Assembly (NCBI RefSeq): GCF_007860075.1 | Contig: NZ_SJPP01000001.1 | Location: forward strand, 310,001-374,000 | Source of the DNA: Symmachiella macrocystis | GTDB taxonomy: Bacteria > Planctomycetota > Planctomycetia > Planctomycetales > Planctomycetaceae | Direction: 5' to 3' | DNA length: 64,000 bases | Shown here: piece by piece, positions 28,561 to 38,038 of the stretch | Layout: the number at the start of each line of letters is the position of its first letter | How positions within the stretch are numbered: the stretch's first letter is position 1 | The notes under the pieces: generated by a model | What the model was told of the DNA's origin: nothing | Database searches by the model: none | Seen by the model: the letters and a program-made list of their open reading frames with translations, nothing else | Position numbers and translations under genes: made by a program

Positions 28561-28738
28561 GGCGGTGCACCCGCATATTGTGTTGTGGATCTGGTCGCAC
28601 TTCGGTAAGTGTTTGTAGGTGGAAATCGGTAGCAACCCCTAGCCAATCACGGTTGCCTGAAAGCTGCGCCCGTGCCATTACGGCCGGGTGCAAACAAGGT
28701 GAAACGCGACGGCAGTATGCGTCGCGACGAACGATGTC

Positions 28739-29911
28739 TTAATGTTCGTCGCACGCCCCACGATCCATTTCCAGCAGCACGCCGATAATCTGGGCGACGC
28801 CGGTGAGAATCGGTTCGATCATCACAAAATCTGGCCGGCGCAAATGCGTTTGGCCGTCAGTGATCCCCAAAGTCACCGCCGGGATCCCCGCGGCAATAAA
28901 CTCCGACAACTCGGAGGGGCGATCGTCCTGGGCGGGTTGAATGTCGAGTTGCGACATCACATCGACCACGGATTTAACAAGAGAATGCGAAAAAGGGACT
29001 CCGCCCGGTTCGCGTCGGAAAAAGCAATCCAGACGGGTCTGGATACCGCTGCTGGCTGAGGATTCCGCAACAATCTCCTCGATCTCGCCCACAATCCGGT
29101 CCAACTCTTCGCTGGAATCGCTGAGGACTTCCAGTCCCAACTCACCGTAGACCGGTTCCACGTGATACAACTCGCCCGCCTTGATTTGCCCCAATCGAAT
29201 CTTGGTGTACGGTCGCGTCGGCATTGCGATCTTCAGCAGACGGTCAATGATCCGGTTTAAGACTATCAACGCGTTCCCGCTATCCCCAGAGATATTGCAG
29301 ATGATGTCCGCGCGAACCGTGCCAGTGGCGAACGTACTGAGCCGTCCCAACCTGATGCCTTCCAACACCAGTCCGAAATCGCTGGGCCGTTCTGCATGAT
29401 CAAGAACGTATCGAAGTCCCTCGTCGTGGCCCCGTTTTAGCGATCGGACCGAGCCGATAAGTTGCAGGTTCGAGTCCAGCGTGATGCCCAATTCTTTAAG
29501 GCAGCAAGGGACCATGGACATCACCGCGGCGCCAAGAGAGTTGTCAGCCACACCGTGACCCACAATGCGATCCGCCTCGATAACGACGTCTGGCTCCGTC
29601 GCATGGCAAATCGGGGTGCCCAGGTGCGCTACCAGCATTACGGTGCGGAGACCAGTTTTTCCCGGTAAAAATCCGATCGCGTTGCCTGCAGCATCCGAAC
29701 TCGCCTCGGGGAGCCCAGCGGCGACGAGGCGATCGAGCAGATAACGCCTCCGCTGTGATTCCACGCCGTCCGAAACGGGGATCTGGGCCAACATCGCCAG
29801 GTTGGCCAGCACCTCTTCGCGGAGGGGTGTGAGAGCGTTTGCTAACTCGGTCAATGTCGGTCGCTTAGCAGGGGGACGCACATCCGTCAAAGTTGCCGGT
29901 TTTCGCGTCAT
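28739..29911 (-). CDS. M20-family peptidase-like protein with altered active site
   Basis: 390 residues from ATG 29911 (GGAG 8 bases upstream); longer starts lack a site. The fold markers of M20/M28 metallopeptidases are present: VMLVAHLGTP (H96), GHGVADNSLGAA (D123), LVLEG (E184) and a terminal THLRRPDFVMIEP. But the usual H-x-D is H-L-G and the Glu-Glu catalytic/ligand pair is replaced by the sequence around SVRSLKR (155-161). If the alignment is right, it lost the general base and a metal ligand and may be a non-catalytic binding protein or bind one metal. Confidence 0.7.
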   Translation of the reverse strand: MTRKPATLTDVRPPAKRPTLTELANALTPLREEVLANLAMLAQIPVSDGVESQRRRYLLDRLVAAGLPEASSDAAGNAIGFLPGKTGLRTVMLVAHLGTPICHATEPDVVIEADRIVGHGVADNSLGAAVMSMVPCCLKELGITLDSNLQLIGSVRSLKRGHDEGLRYVLDHAERPSDFGLVLEGIRLGRLSTFATGTVRADIICNISGDSGNALIVLNRIIDRLLKIAMPTRPYTKIRLGQIKAGELYHVEPVYGELGLEVLSDSSEELDRIVGEIEEIVAESSASSGIQTRLDCFFRREPGGVPFSHSLVKSVVDVMSQLDIQPAQDDRPSELSEFIAAGIPAVTLGITDGQTHLRRPDFVMIEPILTGVAQIIGVLLEMDRGACDEH

Positions 29912-30548
29912 CGGTTGATCTCCACCTGAAAGGAAGGCCGACGCCTGAAACGCCATGACCCACGAACGTTGAGGGGATTTGATACCGGTCAGCCTGAGGG
30001 GAACAGGGCGTACCCTCCACAAAAGGCCGTGTGTCATTGTAACAACCGCTGACCACCCAAGCCATTCCAGCCAAAACTAAGAGTGTCCAACCCGCTAGAC
30101 GAATCGCCCCAAGGTAGGTGATCCAATCAGTTTGTGGCACAGTTCCCCAGACCGCCCAACTGTTTCGTCTGAACTGACAGCGCCCCAAAGACGCGGATAG
30201 AGACCGCCTCCGGCGTACACACCGGGTGAAATTGGTGTATAATACTACCTATGTAAGTCCCACTACTTAAGTGGGGCGCTGCACGGTCGGTCAACGAGCA
30301 GGTCTCCCGCGGCGTTTCGTGTGGTTTTGCCATTTGTGGGCCGACAAAAAAACGACGACCGTGCAGGTAGTGGTAAACCCCAAGTTTGTATTCGTTGCTG
30401 ATCGTCGGAAACTGGACGGTTCTTCAGGGATGTGCCGAAATCTAATGATCTTCCCTGAGATCGTTATTCTAGTGCGAATTTGTACTCGCAATCGGTATCC
30501 TGATAGCGGTACTATGTGCTCAGCCCAGCTGTTATTTGCGAGGGAAGA
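29912..30548. other. Intergenic region upstream of the FHA kinase
   Basis: About 640 bp. A perfect TATAAT lies at 30238-30243 without a good -35 at the right distance. A hairpin CCCACT-actta-AGTGGG is at 30259-30275. An open frame on the plus strand (30271-30567) overlaps the kinase start and looks spurious. Confidence 0.4.
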
Positions 30549-32315
30549 ATGGCGTCGCAGCTTCTGACAAACTCGTTTTTGGAGTTGCTCGAAAAGAGCG
30601 AATTGCTGCCACCTGCGCAATTCAATGCGGTGGTGCGCAAGTTAAAGCTCCAGGAAATGCCATCGGGGTTCGAAGCCGCTAAGACTCTGGTGCTCAATGG
30701 GGTGCTCTCGCGGTTTCAAGCAGACCGCTTGATGCAGGGCCGCTATCGTGGTTTTTTCATCGGCAACTTCAAGGTCCTGGAAATTCTCGGTGTCGGCGGT
30801 ATGGGCTGGGTCTATACAGCTGAGGACCTGCAATCGGGCCGCGTCGTCGCGCTCAAAGTTCTTTCAGAGCATCATCAGCATATTGTCGATATGCAGGCTC
30901 GCATGAAGCTGGAAGTCCGCGCCGGCCAAAAACTCGACCACCCCAACATCGTCCACGCCTACAAGGCCGAACACACTGGCGATGTCGACTTCCTCGTCAC
31001 TGAATATGTCGAGGGGATCAATCTGCAGGAATGGTCAGAGCTGGCTGGTCCCACCTCGTTTCCGCAAGCGTGCGATTTTATTTGCCAGGCCGCGGCCGGT
31101 CTGCAACATGCCCACAGCAACGGACTCGTGCACCGCGACATCAAGCCGTCGAACTTAATCGTTGACAAATTGGGCACGGTGAAGATTTTAGACTTTGGTT
31201 TGGCGCTGACCCGCAACGACGAAGACGAATTTTCGTTGGCGATGATTTTCGGCCATGATTGCTTGGGGACCGATGACTTCATCCCGCCGGAACAAGCCCG
31301 CGAAAGTTATGCGGTCGATTCACGCGCCGACCTTTATAGCCTGGGGTGCACGCTGTATTTCCTGCTCAGCGGCCGGGTGCCGTTTCCACTCAAGACCACG
31401 CCGGAAAAACTACGTGCGCATCTGAGTAAAACACCGCAATCGATTGGTGAGCTCGTACCGTCGCTCCCCGAACCGGTCATCGCCGCCGTCGAAAAGATGA
31501 TGGCCAAAGATCCCGGCGAACGGTTTCAAACCGCCGCTGAGGTCAAAGCCGCGCTTGAGCCATTTGCCGAACGCAAACTGATCCCGTTCGATTTTCCGGC
31601 CATGCTGGTCGAGCGTTGTAAGGACGCCCAGCGCCGGGTCTCTGCGATCAAGCAACGACGACGAAAAATAGCCGAGGCAAGTTCCTCCAGTTCGATGGCG
31701 CGACGGATGATGTTGGATTCCTCGAGCCAGCATCTGCAAGCGGGGGTCGATACTGGTGTTCCCGGCGAAACGCGACCGCGGCGCTCCGCCGTTTCACTCG
31801 TCAACCCGCTGGACTCGTATACCGCCTCAAAAATTCCGACCATTAACATGAAAGCCAAGTCCAGGCCACAACAGGGCACGCAACCGTTTCCCTCGTCCAG
31901 GCCACAGTCGATCGCATCAGCCACATTTGCACCGGCTTATTTGACATCCCAAGCTGGCGGCCGACCCATCAAGCTCTATCAACCGTATCTGGTGGTTGGC
32001 CGTGACGAAGGTTGCGACATCACAATCGACGGGGCGGGTGTTTCCAGCCGGCATTGCGAATTTCGCTGTGATGGACAGCATTGGACGGTCACCGACCTGG
32101 GGAGTAAAAACGGCATCCAAATCAACGGTCAATCGGTCGAGTCCCATGCGATCCAATCAGGGGATGAACTCACGTTCGGCAAGTTGCAGCGGTTCCGCTT
32201 TATGACCACCGCCCAACAACCTCAGTCGGCCCGCATCACCTGGCCGGCCATCGTAGCCAGCCTCGCAGTCGGAGCCGCCGCCGCAACCGCCTGGTGGTGG
32301 TTTCTCGCACGGTAG
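30549..32315 (+). CDS. Serine/threonine protein kinase with FHA domain and C-terminal membrane anchor
   Basis: 588 residues from ATG 30549, preceded by GAGGGA. Residues 1-70 are the planctomycete kinase N-terminal module (SELLPPAQF... LVLNGVLSRFQADRLMQGRYRGFFIGNF). The kinase domain has the G-loop GVGGMG (81-86), Lys103, HRDIKPSN (195-202) and DFG (215-217), with a GTDDFIPPEQ P+1 region, so it should be active. After a Ser/Arg-rich linker an FHA domain (VVGRDEGCDITIDGAGVSSRHCEF, VTDLGSKNGIQINGQ) binds phosphothreonine. A hydrophobic tail (IVASLAVGAAAATAWWWFL) would anchor it at the C terminus, unlike the usual central anchor. Convergent with the next gene, stops 4 bases apart. Confidence 0.92.
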   Translation: MASQLLTNSFLELLEKSELLPPAQFNAVVRKLKLQEMPSGFEAAKTLVLNGVLSRFQADRLMQGRYRGFFIGNFKVLEILGVGGMGWVYTAEDLQSGRVVALKVLSEHHQHIVDMQARMKLEVRAGQKLDHPNIVHAYKAEHTGDVDFLVTEYVEGINLQEWSELAGPTSFPQACDFICQAAAGLQHAHSNGLVHRDIKPSNLIVDKLGTVKILDFGLALTRNDEDEFSLAMIFGHDCLGTDDFIPPEQARESYAVDSRADLYSLGCTLYFLLSGRVPFPLKTTPEKLRAHLSKTPQSIGELVPSLPEPVIAAVEKMMAKDPGERFQTAAEVKAALEPFAERKLIPFDFPAMLVERCKDAQRRVSAIKQRRRKIAEASSSSSMARRMMLDSSSQHLQAGVDTGVPGETRPRRSAVSLVNPLDSYTASKIPTINMKAKSRPQQGTQPFPSSRPQSIASATFAPAYLTSQAGGRPIKLYQPYLVVGRDEGCDITIDGAGVSSRHCEFRCDGQHWTVTDLGSKNGIQINGQSVESHAIQSGDELTFGKLQRFRFMTTAQQPQSARITWPAIVASLAVGAAAATAWWWFLAR

Positions 32316-32319
32316 TCGA

Positions 32320-33243
32320 TTACCGGAACTCAAGCACGAACCGCATCTCGGGTGCTGCATCCGGAGACTCAGGTCGATCTCTCCACAGGCGAATCGTCAT
32401 CCGCGCCGGTAAGTCCGTAAGCCGCAGCCCGGTGAATTCTTTTTGCGGCGGACTGACTTCGTTGCAGCCGCCCGGTGCACCACAGTGCGGATCATGCCGC
32501 AGGTATTGTTCAATCAGCACCGCCTCAGACAGTTTTTGTGGCAGCCACACGCCGTTCGCTTCGTTGGGCAAGATGGCTGCATAATTCAGATTCATGTCCC
32601 GCGCGTTCATGCCCACTAGCTGTAGCGAAATTTCATCCAGCGAGACCGGTTCCACGTCCAAGCGTTCGGAATGTCGCAAGTCTCTACTCACGTCATAAAC
32701 TGCTGTTGCGCGACATTGATTGGATTCCCAAGACAACGAGATGGGAAACAGCTGCCCAGCCGAAGCATCGACGTTTGGCTCGACCGGCGGCGGAGCAAGT
32801 TTCGCCGCTACCAGCAAATAGGGATTCAACACATACTCCGACCCGGCCGACAGTTCAGGCTCAGCGTCACTCACGGACTGGGATTCGCCGGGCAATTCGC
32901 GCCAAGCAGACCGGCTGCGCAGGCGGCAAAACACTGCTTCGGACGGCCGATAATTGATGCCAATCAGCAGCGGTTGTTGCCAGACCGCTTTGACGCGCAA
33001 TCGCAGGATTTCCTCAACAGTCATCCCGCCAAACGAACTCACCGGCGCAATGGGAATCATATAGGAATCCTGCGACAGTGCCTGCTTGCCAATCAGCAAC
33101 GTATTTTGATTCGCAGCGGCGAAAACCGGCTGAATGGGGTACTCAATGATCCAACAGATCAAGCCACAGCAAACGGCAAAGGAGAACAACTGCCGGTAAT
33201 TTGTGCGGCGTTCCGGAGGTTTTTTGGCCGAAGCATCGGTCAT
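32320..33243 (-). CDS. Membrane-anchored protein of unknown function
   Basis: 307 residues. A short basic cytoplasmic start is followed by one transmembrane helix (~20-43, QLFSFAVCCGLICWIIEYPI) and a large extracytoplasmic region rich in beta-like strands. No family recognised. Its position tail-to-tail with the FHA kinase does not imply a shared operon. Confidence 0.6.
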   Translation of the reverse strand: MTDASAKKPPERRTNYRQLFSFAVCCGLICWIIEYPIQPVFAAANQNTLLIGKQALSQDSYMIPIAPVSSFGGMTVEEILRLRVKAVWQQPLLIGINYRPSEAVFCRLRSRSAWRELPGESQSVSDAEPELSAGSEYVLNPYLLVAAKLAPPPVEPNVDASAGQLFPISLSWESNQCRATAVYDVSRDLRHSERLDVEPVSLDEISLQLVGMNARDMNLNYAAILPNEANGVWLPQKLSEAVLIEQYLRHDPHCGAPGGCNEVSPPQKEFTGLRLTDLPARMTIRLWRDRPESPDAAPEMRFVLEFR

Positions 33244-33598
33244 GGGGATTGGGGCCTACGACGAGGGAGCGGAATTCCGGCCTGTGGGGCATTTTTATAG
33301 CATAGCTTACGGCCACTGCGGCAAGTTACCTTTCCGAGACTACAGCTGATTTGGTGCAGCGTTATAACCGGCATAGCCCTCACAGGTCGGCTCCCGCATT
33401 GGACGTGATGCAAACTGAACCTAGTTGTGTTCATTGCGTCTTACGTAGAAGGAAATCCCAGAACGTTGGTTATTTGCCCCCACAATCACGGCCTGACCGG
33501 CGATGTGGTTGATTCCTGTTTCCTTCGCCTCTAAAGTGCGTCAGGCGGTTTTTCGAATCCGCGATTGTTCATCAGTAACGTCAACAGGAGTCAGTTCC
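33244..33598. other. Intergenic region upstream of argH
   Basis: 355 bp between divergent genes. The frame in line with argH is open from 33503 but its sequence does not resemble argininosuccinate lyase. No RNA gene, terminator or clear promoter was seen. Confidence 0.4.
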
Positions 33599-34978
33599 GT
33601 GGCTGCAAAAGCCTGGGGTGGTCGGTTTGCTCAAGCGACCGACCCGCGCGTGGAAAAATTCACCGAGTCGATCAGTTTCGATGCAAGATTGGCCCCCTAC
33701 GATATTCAGGGGTCGCAAGCGCATGCGACTATGCTGGCCCACGTCGGTCTGATCAGCGAAGACGAGCGGGACCAAATCGTCACTACGCTCGACGAGATCG
33801 GCCGCCAAATCGCCGCCGGCCAACTTCCATTCCGGACGGAATTGGAAGACATTCACATGCACGTCGAGTCGGCGCTCACCGAAAAACTGGGCGATATCGG
33901 ACGCCGACTCCACACCGGCCGCAGCCGCAACGATCAGGTCTCCACCGATTTGAGGCTGTACGTCCGCGACGCCATCGGGCAAATCGACGGGCTACTCCGC
34001 GATTTACAGTCCGCCTTCGTCGCCCGCTGCGAGCGGGATGCCGATGTGGTGCTGCCCGCCTACACACATCTGCAACGCGCGCAGCCGGTCTTAGCTGCGC
34101 ATTATTGGCTGGCTTATTGCGATAAATTCAGCCGCGATCGCGCGCGATTGCAGGATTGTCTGCAGCGCGTGAACGTCTGCTCGCTCGGTGCCGCGGCCTT
34201 GGCGGGGACGTCGCTTCCCATCGATCGCCAAATGACGGCCGACCTGCTGGGCTTTACCGCTGTGGCCGGCAATAGTCTGGATGTCTCCAGCGACCGCGAT
34301 TTTCTGGTGGAGTTCACGTTCTGCCTGTCGTTGATCGCCGCTCACCTGAGTACCTGGGCCGAGGAGTGGATCATTTGGTTCACGACCGAGTTTGGTTTCC
34401 TCAAACTGCCCGATGCGTACACAACTGGTTCGTCGATCATGCCGCAAAAACGCAATCCCGATGTGTTGGAACTGATCCGCGGTAAATCGGCCCGCCCCAT
34501 CGCCGCTGTTGGGCAATTGCTGGTACTGATCAAAGGCCTGCCCATGGCCTACAACCGCGACTTGCAGGAAGACAAACTGGCCGCCTTCGACGCGCACGAC
34601 ACCGTCTCGGCCTGTTTGGAACTGGCAGCCGCCGTTGTTGAGGGAGCCGAACTGCAGCGCGACACGATCAACGCCCGCATCGAAGAGGGCTTCTTGGATG
34701 CGACAACCTTGATGGAGTACCTGATCAAACAAGGCGTCCCCATGCGGACGGGCCACGAAACGGTCGGCAAACTGGTCGCACTGTGCGAATCCAAATCCTG
34801 CAAACTCGCCGACCTTTCGCTGACGGAACTCCAAGACGCCTGCGACAAAATCAGCGACGACGTCTACAGTGTCCTCGGCACAGCCAACGCCATCGCCGCC
34901 TTCCAAAGTTATGGTTCCGGAGGCAAAGAACCGGTGGCGGAGCGCGTCAAGTATTGGCGAGACGAGCTAAAAATGTAA
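33599..34978 (+). CDS. argH: Argininosuccinate lyase
   Basis: 459 residues, the usual length. Cleaves argininosuccinate to arginine and fumarate, the last step of arginine synthesis. Starts at GTG 33599 with AGGAG 9 bases upstream and the typical N terminus [31 protein letters not shown] and the fumarase/ASL signature [11 protein letters not shown] are intact, including the catalytic Ser loop. Confidence 0.97.
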   Translation: MAAKAWGGRFAQATDPRVEKFTESISFDARLAPYDIQGSQAHATMLAHVGLISEDERDQIVTTLDEIGRQIAAGQLPFRTELEDIHMHVESALTEKLGDIGRRLHTGRSRNDQVSTDLRLYVRDAIGQIDGLLRDLQSAFVARCERDADVVLPAYTHLQRAQPVLAAHYWLAYCDKFSRDRARLQDCLQRVNVCSLGAAALAGTSLPIDRQMTADLLGFTAVAGNSLDVSSDRDFLVEFTFCLSLIAAHLSTWAEEWIIWFTTEFGFLKLPDAYTTGSSIMPQKRNPDVLELIRGKSARPIAAVGQLLVLIKGLPMAYNRDLQEDKLAAFDAHDTVSACLELAAAVVEGAELQRDTINARIEEGFLDATTLMEYLIKQGVPMRTGHETVGKLVALCESKSCKLADLSLTELQDACDKISDDVYSVLGTANAIAAFQSYGSGGKEPVAERVKYWRDELKM

Positions 34979-35107
34979 AATGCAGGGTGGCCGCGATTGC
35001 CACAGCAATCGGGGCGGGCGTAGCCCGCAAGAAGCCGCAGTTACCTCAATCGTTGGCAAGAGAAGCCTCATCGGCACGGACTGCTGGAAATGCTGCGTCT
35101 TGTGCCT

Positions 35108-35138
35108 TTGGCACACGGATTGCCGTCAGCAATCCGTG
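35108..35138 (+). promoter_or_regulatory. Inverted repeat overlapping a sigma-54-like motif
   Basis: CACGGATTGC-cgtca-GCAATCCGTG (35114-35138) is a perfect 10-bp stem. The overlapping TTGGCACA-cgga-TTGCC (35108-35124) has the GG-N10-GC spacing of sigma-54 promoters and lies 60 bases before the next start. It could be either a hairpin after argH or a promoter; the repeat nature makes a chance promoter match quite possible. Confidence 0.35.
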
Positions 35139-35183
35139 CCACCCGCGGTGTTGGTGCCGGTTTCAAAAGGAGTGTGTACAACG

Positions 35184-35477
35184 ATGGGTCTGCATTTTCC
35201 TAGTTTCCGATCATGTATCGCGATTGCTCATATAGTTTTCGGGATCATAACAGTCTTTGGTGCAGTTTATCGAATGGAATCACCACCTCAACCGGGGATA
35301 ATGGGCCACCCTTTTGAAGAAATCTTTGAGATGGTGTTCGGGCTACTGATTTCAGTCACATCAACTCTGTGGCTTATTAACGGTGCCGGCTGGGGCCGCT
35401 ATGTGGCTTACGTATGGTTATTTTGTCTTGCCATAGGTGTTTATTTTGGTTTGTCAATTGCGTTGGCAAGCACGTAG
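35184..35477 (+). CDS. Small membrane protein, three helices
   Basis: 97 residues from ATG 35184 (AGGAG 11 bases upstream). Hydrophobic segments at ~10-30, ~48-65 and ~73-92; the middle loop is Pro-rich (MESPPQPGIMGHPF). No family recognised. The frame extends upstream through repeat-like sequence that is unlikely to be coding. Confidence 0.55.
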   Translation: MGLHFPSFRSCIAIAHIVFGIITVFGAVYRMESPPQPGIMGHPFEEIFEMVFGLLISVTSTLWLINGAGWGRYVAYVWLFCLAIGVYFGLSIALAST

Positions 35478-35484
35478 TTTCACC

Positions 35485-35650
35485 CTACATCACGATGCGA
35501 CCGGACCGCGCAAGCCGATGAAACCATACATTACCAACTTGGTTGAAAAGGCCAGCATGCAGTGGGTGTAGGAATCGATGTCGGTCAGGAATTCCAGTAG
35601 CCGTTGTACCAAGTGAGTGTGTTGCCCGGTGGAGTGGGGATTGGAGCGGG
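35485..35650 (-). pseudogene. Decayed partial copy of the DivIC-like gene's 3' end
   Basis: Read on the minus strand, this piece aligns with bases 4955-5119. In one frame it encodes LLEFLTDIDSYTHCMLAF and then STKLVMYGFIGLRGPVAS, against LLEFLTNNQSYTDCMLAF and AAVLVMYGFIGLHRPVAS in the intact gene. A one-base deletion near 35610 shifts the frame relative to the preceding PIPTPPGNT-like part, and another base is missing just before the end. Similarity stops at about 35650, so only the last ~53 residues are represented. Confidence 0.75.
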
Positions 35651-35700
35651 GCCCCTGCCCTTCGAGCGGAAGCTCGCACCAAGCGGTTGTGCCGCCTTGC

Positions 35701-36945
35701 TTATTCGCCGGGGAAGGCGGAGAGGACGCGGTTCATTTCTTCGTAGCTGGTTTGTCCGGCGATGACTTTGCGGGACGCAGCCATTTCCAGGGTTTCCATC
35801 CCCTTTTCTTTGGCGATTTGCAGAATGTCGAGTCGTGGTTTGTGATGCAGGACGGCGCGGCGGAGGTCGGCATCCATGCCCAGGACTTCGAAGACGGCGG
35901 TCCGTCCGAGGTAACCGGTGCCAAAACAGGTATCGCAGCCGGTGCCTTTGAAGATTTCCACCGTACCGGCGGCTGCTGGGTCAAGTCCCAGGATTTCGCA
36001 TTGCGGTTCGTCAGGCTGGTAGGCGACCTTGCAGTTTTGGCAGATTTTTCGCAGCAGACGTTGCGTGACGACGCAATACACAGAATCGGCGATCACCATC
36101 GGTGGGACATTGAAACCACGAAGCACGTCGAACGTGGAGGTGGTGTCATTGGCGTGGAGCGTGCTGAGGACCAATGTTCCCGCCAGTCCGGCGCGCGAAC
36201 CGATTTGCGCGGTTTCGGGGTCGCGAATTTCGCCGATCATGAGCACGTCGGGATCTTGCCGCAATAACATTCGTAGAGCGCGAGCGAAGGTGAAATCGAT
36301 TTGTGTATTGATCTGCGTCTGATTGATACCGTCCATCCGGCGTTCCACCGGGTCTTCGATTGTGCAGATCGACTTGCTGGGATCGTTTAATTCGTCGAGG
36401 CAACCGTACATGGTGGTACTCTTGCCCGCTCCGACGGGGCCGACCGTGAGAATCATACCGTAAGGAATGTTCAGGAACCGTTTGAGCATGGGGAGTTGCG
36501 CATCATCGAAGCCGAGATCGTCTAAGCGGTGGAATGCCTGTTCGCCGGGCATCAAACGCATCACGACTCGTTCGCCGTAATTCGTGGGTCCACAGGCGAC
36601 GCGGATATCGCGCTGGGTGCCCATGACCAGATTGGAAATGTGGCCGTCCTGCGGCAGACGTTTCTCGGTGATATCCATGCCGCCCATCAACTTGATGCGT
36701 GAGATCATGTGCGCGGCCTGGGCCGCAGGGACGTGCAAAATGGCGTGCAACAGGCCATCGACGCGGAGCCGGATGCGGATTCCGTTTTCGTCGGGATCGA
36801 AGTGGACATCGGTGGCGTTGAGTTGAAAGGCACGTTCGAGCAGCAAATCGACCAATGGACCGGGGCCGACAACATCCACCAACTCGCCTAATTCTTGCTG
36901 CAAGGCCTTTTGGCGAATGTCGCGTTCTTTACTTTTGGAATCCAT
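35701..36945 (-). CDS. GspE/PilB-PilT type secretion/pilus ATPase
   Basis: 414 residues. Walker A GPVGAGKST (169-177), the Asp box IEDPVERR, Walker B VLMIGEIRD, His box LVLSTLHANDT and a C-terminal zinc pair (CQNC ... CDTC) identify a type II secretion/type IV pilus hexameric ATPase. The N-terminal GspE_N domain that docks PilM/GspL is missing; only a short helical segment precedes the N2 domain (ATDVHFDP). ATG 36945 has GGGAG 9 bases upstream. No pilus genes are adjacent, so it may serve a dispersed T2S/T4P system. Confidence 0.9.
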   Translation of the reverse strand: MDSKSKERDIRQKALQQELGELVDVVGPGPLVDLLLERAFQLNATDVHFDPDENGIRIRLRVDGLLHAILHVPAAQAAHMISRIKLMGGMDITEKRLPQDGHISNLVMGTQRDIRVACGPTNYGERVVMRLMPGEQAFHRLDDLGFDDAQLPMLKRFLNIPYGMILTVGPVGAGKSTTMYGCLDELNDPSKSICTIEDPVERRMDGINQTQINTQIDFTFARALRMLLRQDPDVLMIGEIRDPETAQIGSRAGLAGTLVLSTLHANDTTSTFDVLRGFNVPPMVIADSVYCVVTQRLLRKICQNCKVAYQPDEPQCEILGLDPAAAGTVEIFKGTGCDTCFGTGYLGRTAVFEVLGMDADLRRAVLHHKPRLDILQIAKEKGMETLEMAASRKVIAGQTSYEEMNRVLSAFPGE

Positions 36946-37240
36946 TGTTGCAACTCCCTAGTACCGTGAATGATTGGTTTTGCTGGATCTATCGATTGAT
37001 GCTGAAATCAAACGGCGGGACGCTGTTGGAAGTTCCGCCGCAAACAAACGTACGCTGCTGATAAATATCATTTCGGCAGTGCCCCAGTCGTCGCGTGTAG
37101 CTGATGGCATCCGTGCCAAGAATGGGCAATTCCTCGTCTTTGTTCCAGACAACGCATCGTATTGGCTGCGTGATTCATGCCGGACAGCACCCCTTGGTTG
37201 ACCGGTGGATGTGACTGCGGGGGGCATACCGATTCGACGA

Positions 37241-38014
37241 TCACTTGTCTTTTTTGTCGCTGTCGAGTCGGTCTATTCTTAATTGTGGCTTGGGGGTCTG
37301 CTCGGTAGCATCCGCCGCGGCGGCAGCATCGGAATCTACGACGGGCGGAGCAGCATTTGCGGCAGACAGTTGTTGGAACCCACCTACGCTGACTGCGAGG
37401 CCAACGAGGAGAATTAGCCCGCCGACAATCCGCGCAGCGCCGGCATTGCGGACTAACGTCAAGCCGCTGATAACAACAGCAACGGCCGCCAGCGCGAATA
37501 GCACGTACACCGATTGTTTGGCGTCGTTGAAGAGAGGGTCGCCGGAGTGTGTGGTCCACCAAACCCAACCGGCGGCTACTGCTGCAATCAGAGCGATGAT
37601 TGGTCCGGTCCAAGAGGCTTCTGCAGGTCCATTCTGTGAAGTCGGAGGCGCGTGCTTCATGGCGCCGATGGCCTCATCGCGCGTGGGGACGACGTCCCAT
37701 AGAGAATTGAGTCCGGCGATGCTCAAGACCTCCGTGACCATTTTCTGTTCGCTTTGGACGACCATTCTACCGTTTTTCTTTTGAACGGCTTTCCAGAGCC
37801 TGACGAGCAGCGCGACCATTGAACTACCCATGTAGTCCAATGCCGAGAGGTCGACCAGGAGTGCGGGGGACCGCAGGGCATCCAAATCGGGAATAATTTC
37901 GTTACCGACCTGTTGAACGTCGCCCCACTGGACTTCGTTCAGCTTAGGCAAGAGGCACAGGACAACGTACCCTCGTGTTTTTTCGAGAGTATAAGGGGCA
38001 TCGCTGGTCGACAC
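37241..38014 (-). CDS. STAS-domain protein with C-terminal membrane helices
   Basis: 257 residues from GTG 38014 (GGAGAG 5 bases upstream); a TTG eight codons earlier is the only other option. Residues ~10-110 form a STAS domain (LLVDLSALDYMGSSMVALLVRL; Ser after 'YMG' is the site phosphorylated in anti-anti-sigma proteins). After a linker come three hydrophobic helices (IIALIAAVAAGWVWW, VLFALAAVAVVISGLTL, GGLILLVGLAVSVGGF) and an acidic tail. A STAS-first, membrane-last order is unusual; it may sequester an anti-sigma partner at the membrane. It lies 295 bp upstream of the ATPase gene on the same strand. Confidence 0.78.
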   Translation of the reverse strand: MSTSDAPYTLEKTRGYVVLCLLPKLNEVQWGDVQQVGNEIIPDLDALRSPALLVDLSALDYMGSSMVALLVRLWKAVQKKNGRMVVQSEQKMVTEVLSIAGLNSLWDVVPTRDEAIGAMKHAPPTSQNGPAEASWTGPIIALIAAVAAGWVWWTTHSGDPLFNDAKQSVYVLFALAAVAVVISGLTLVRNAGAARIVGGLILLVGLAVSVGGFQQLSAANAAPPVVDSDAAAAADATEQTPKPQLRIDRLDSDKKDK

Positions 38015-38038
38015 GTGGATCTCTCCGAGGTTGTTCAA

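Noticed and set aside
34980-35183. Upstream extension of the 35184 small membrane protein
   Set aside because: It runs through an inverted repeat and dispersed repeat words; the ATG with AGGAG is a better start.
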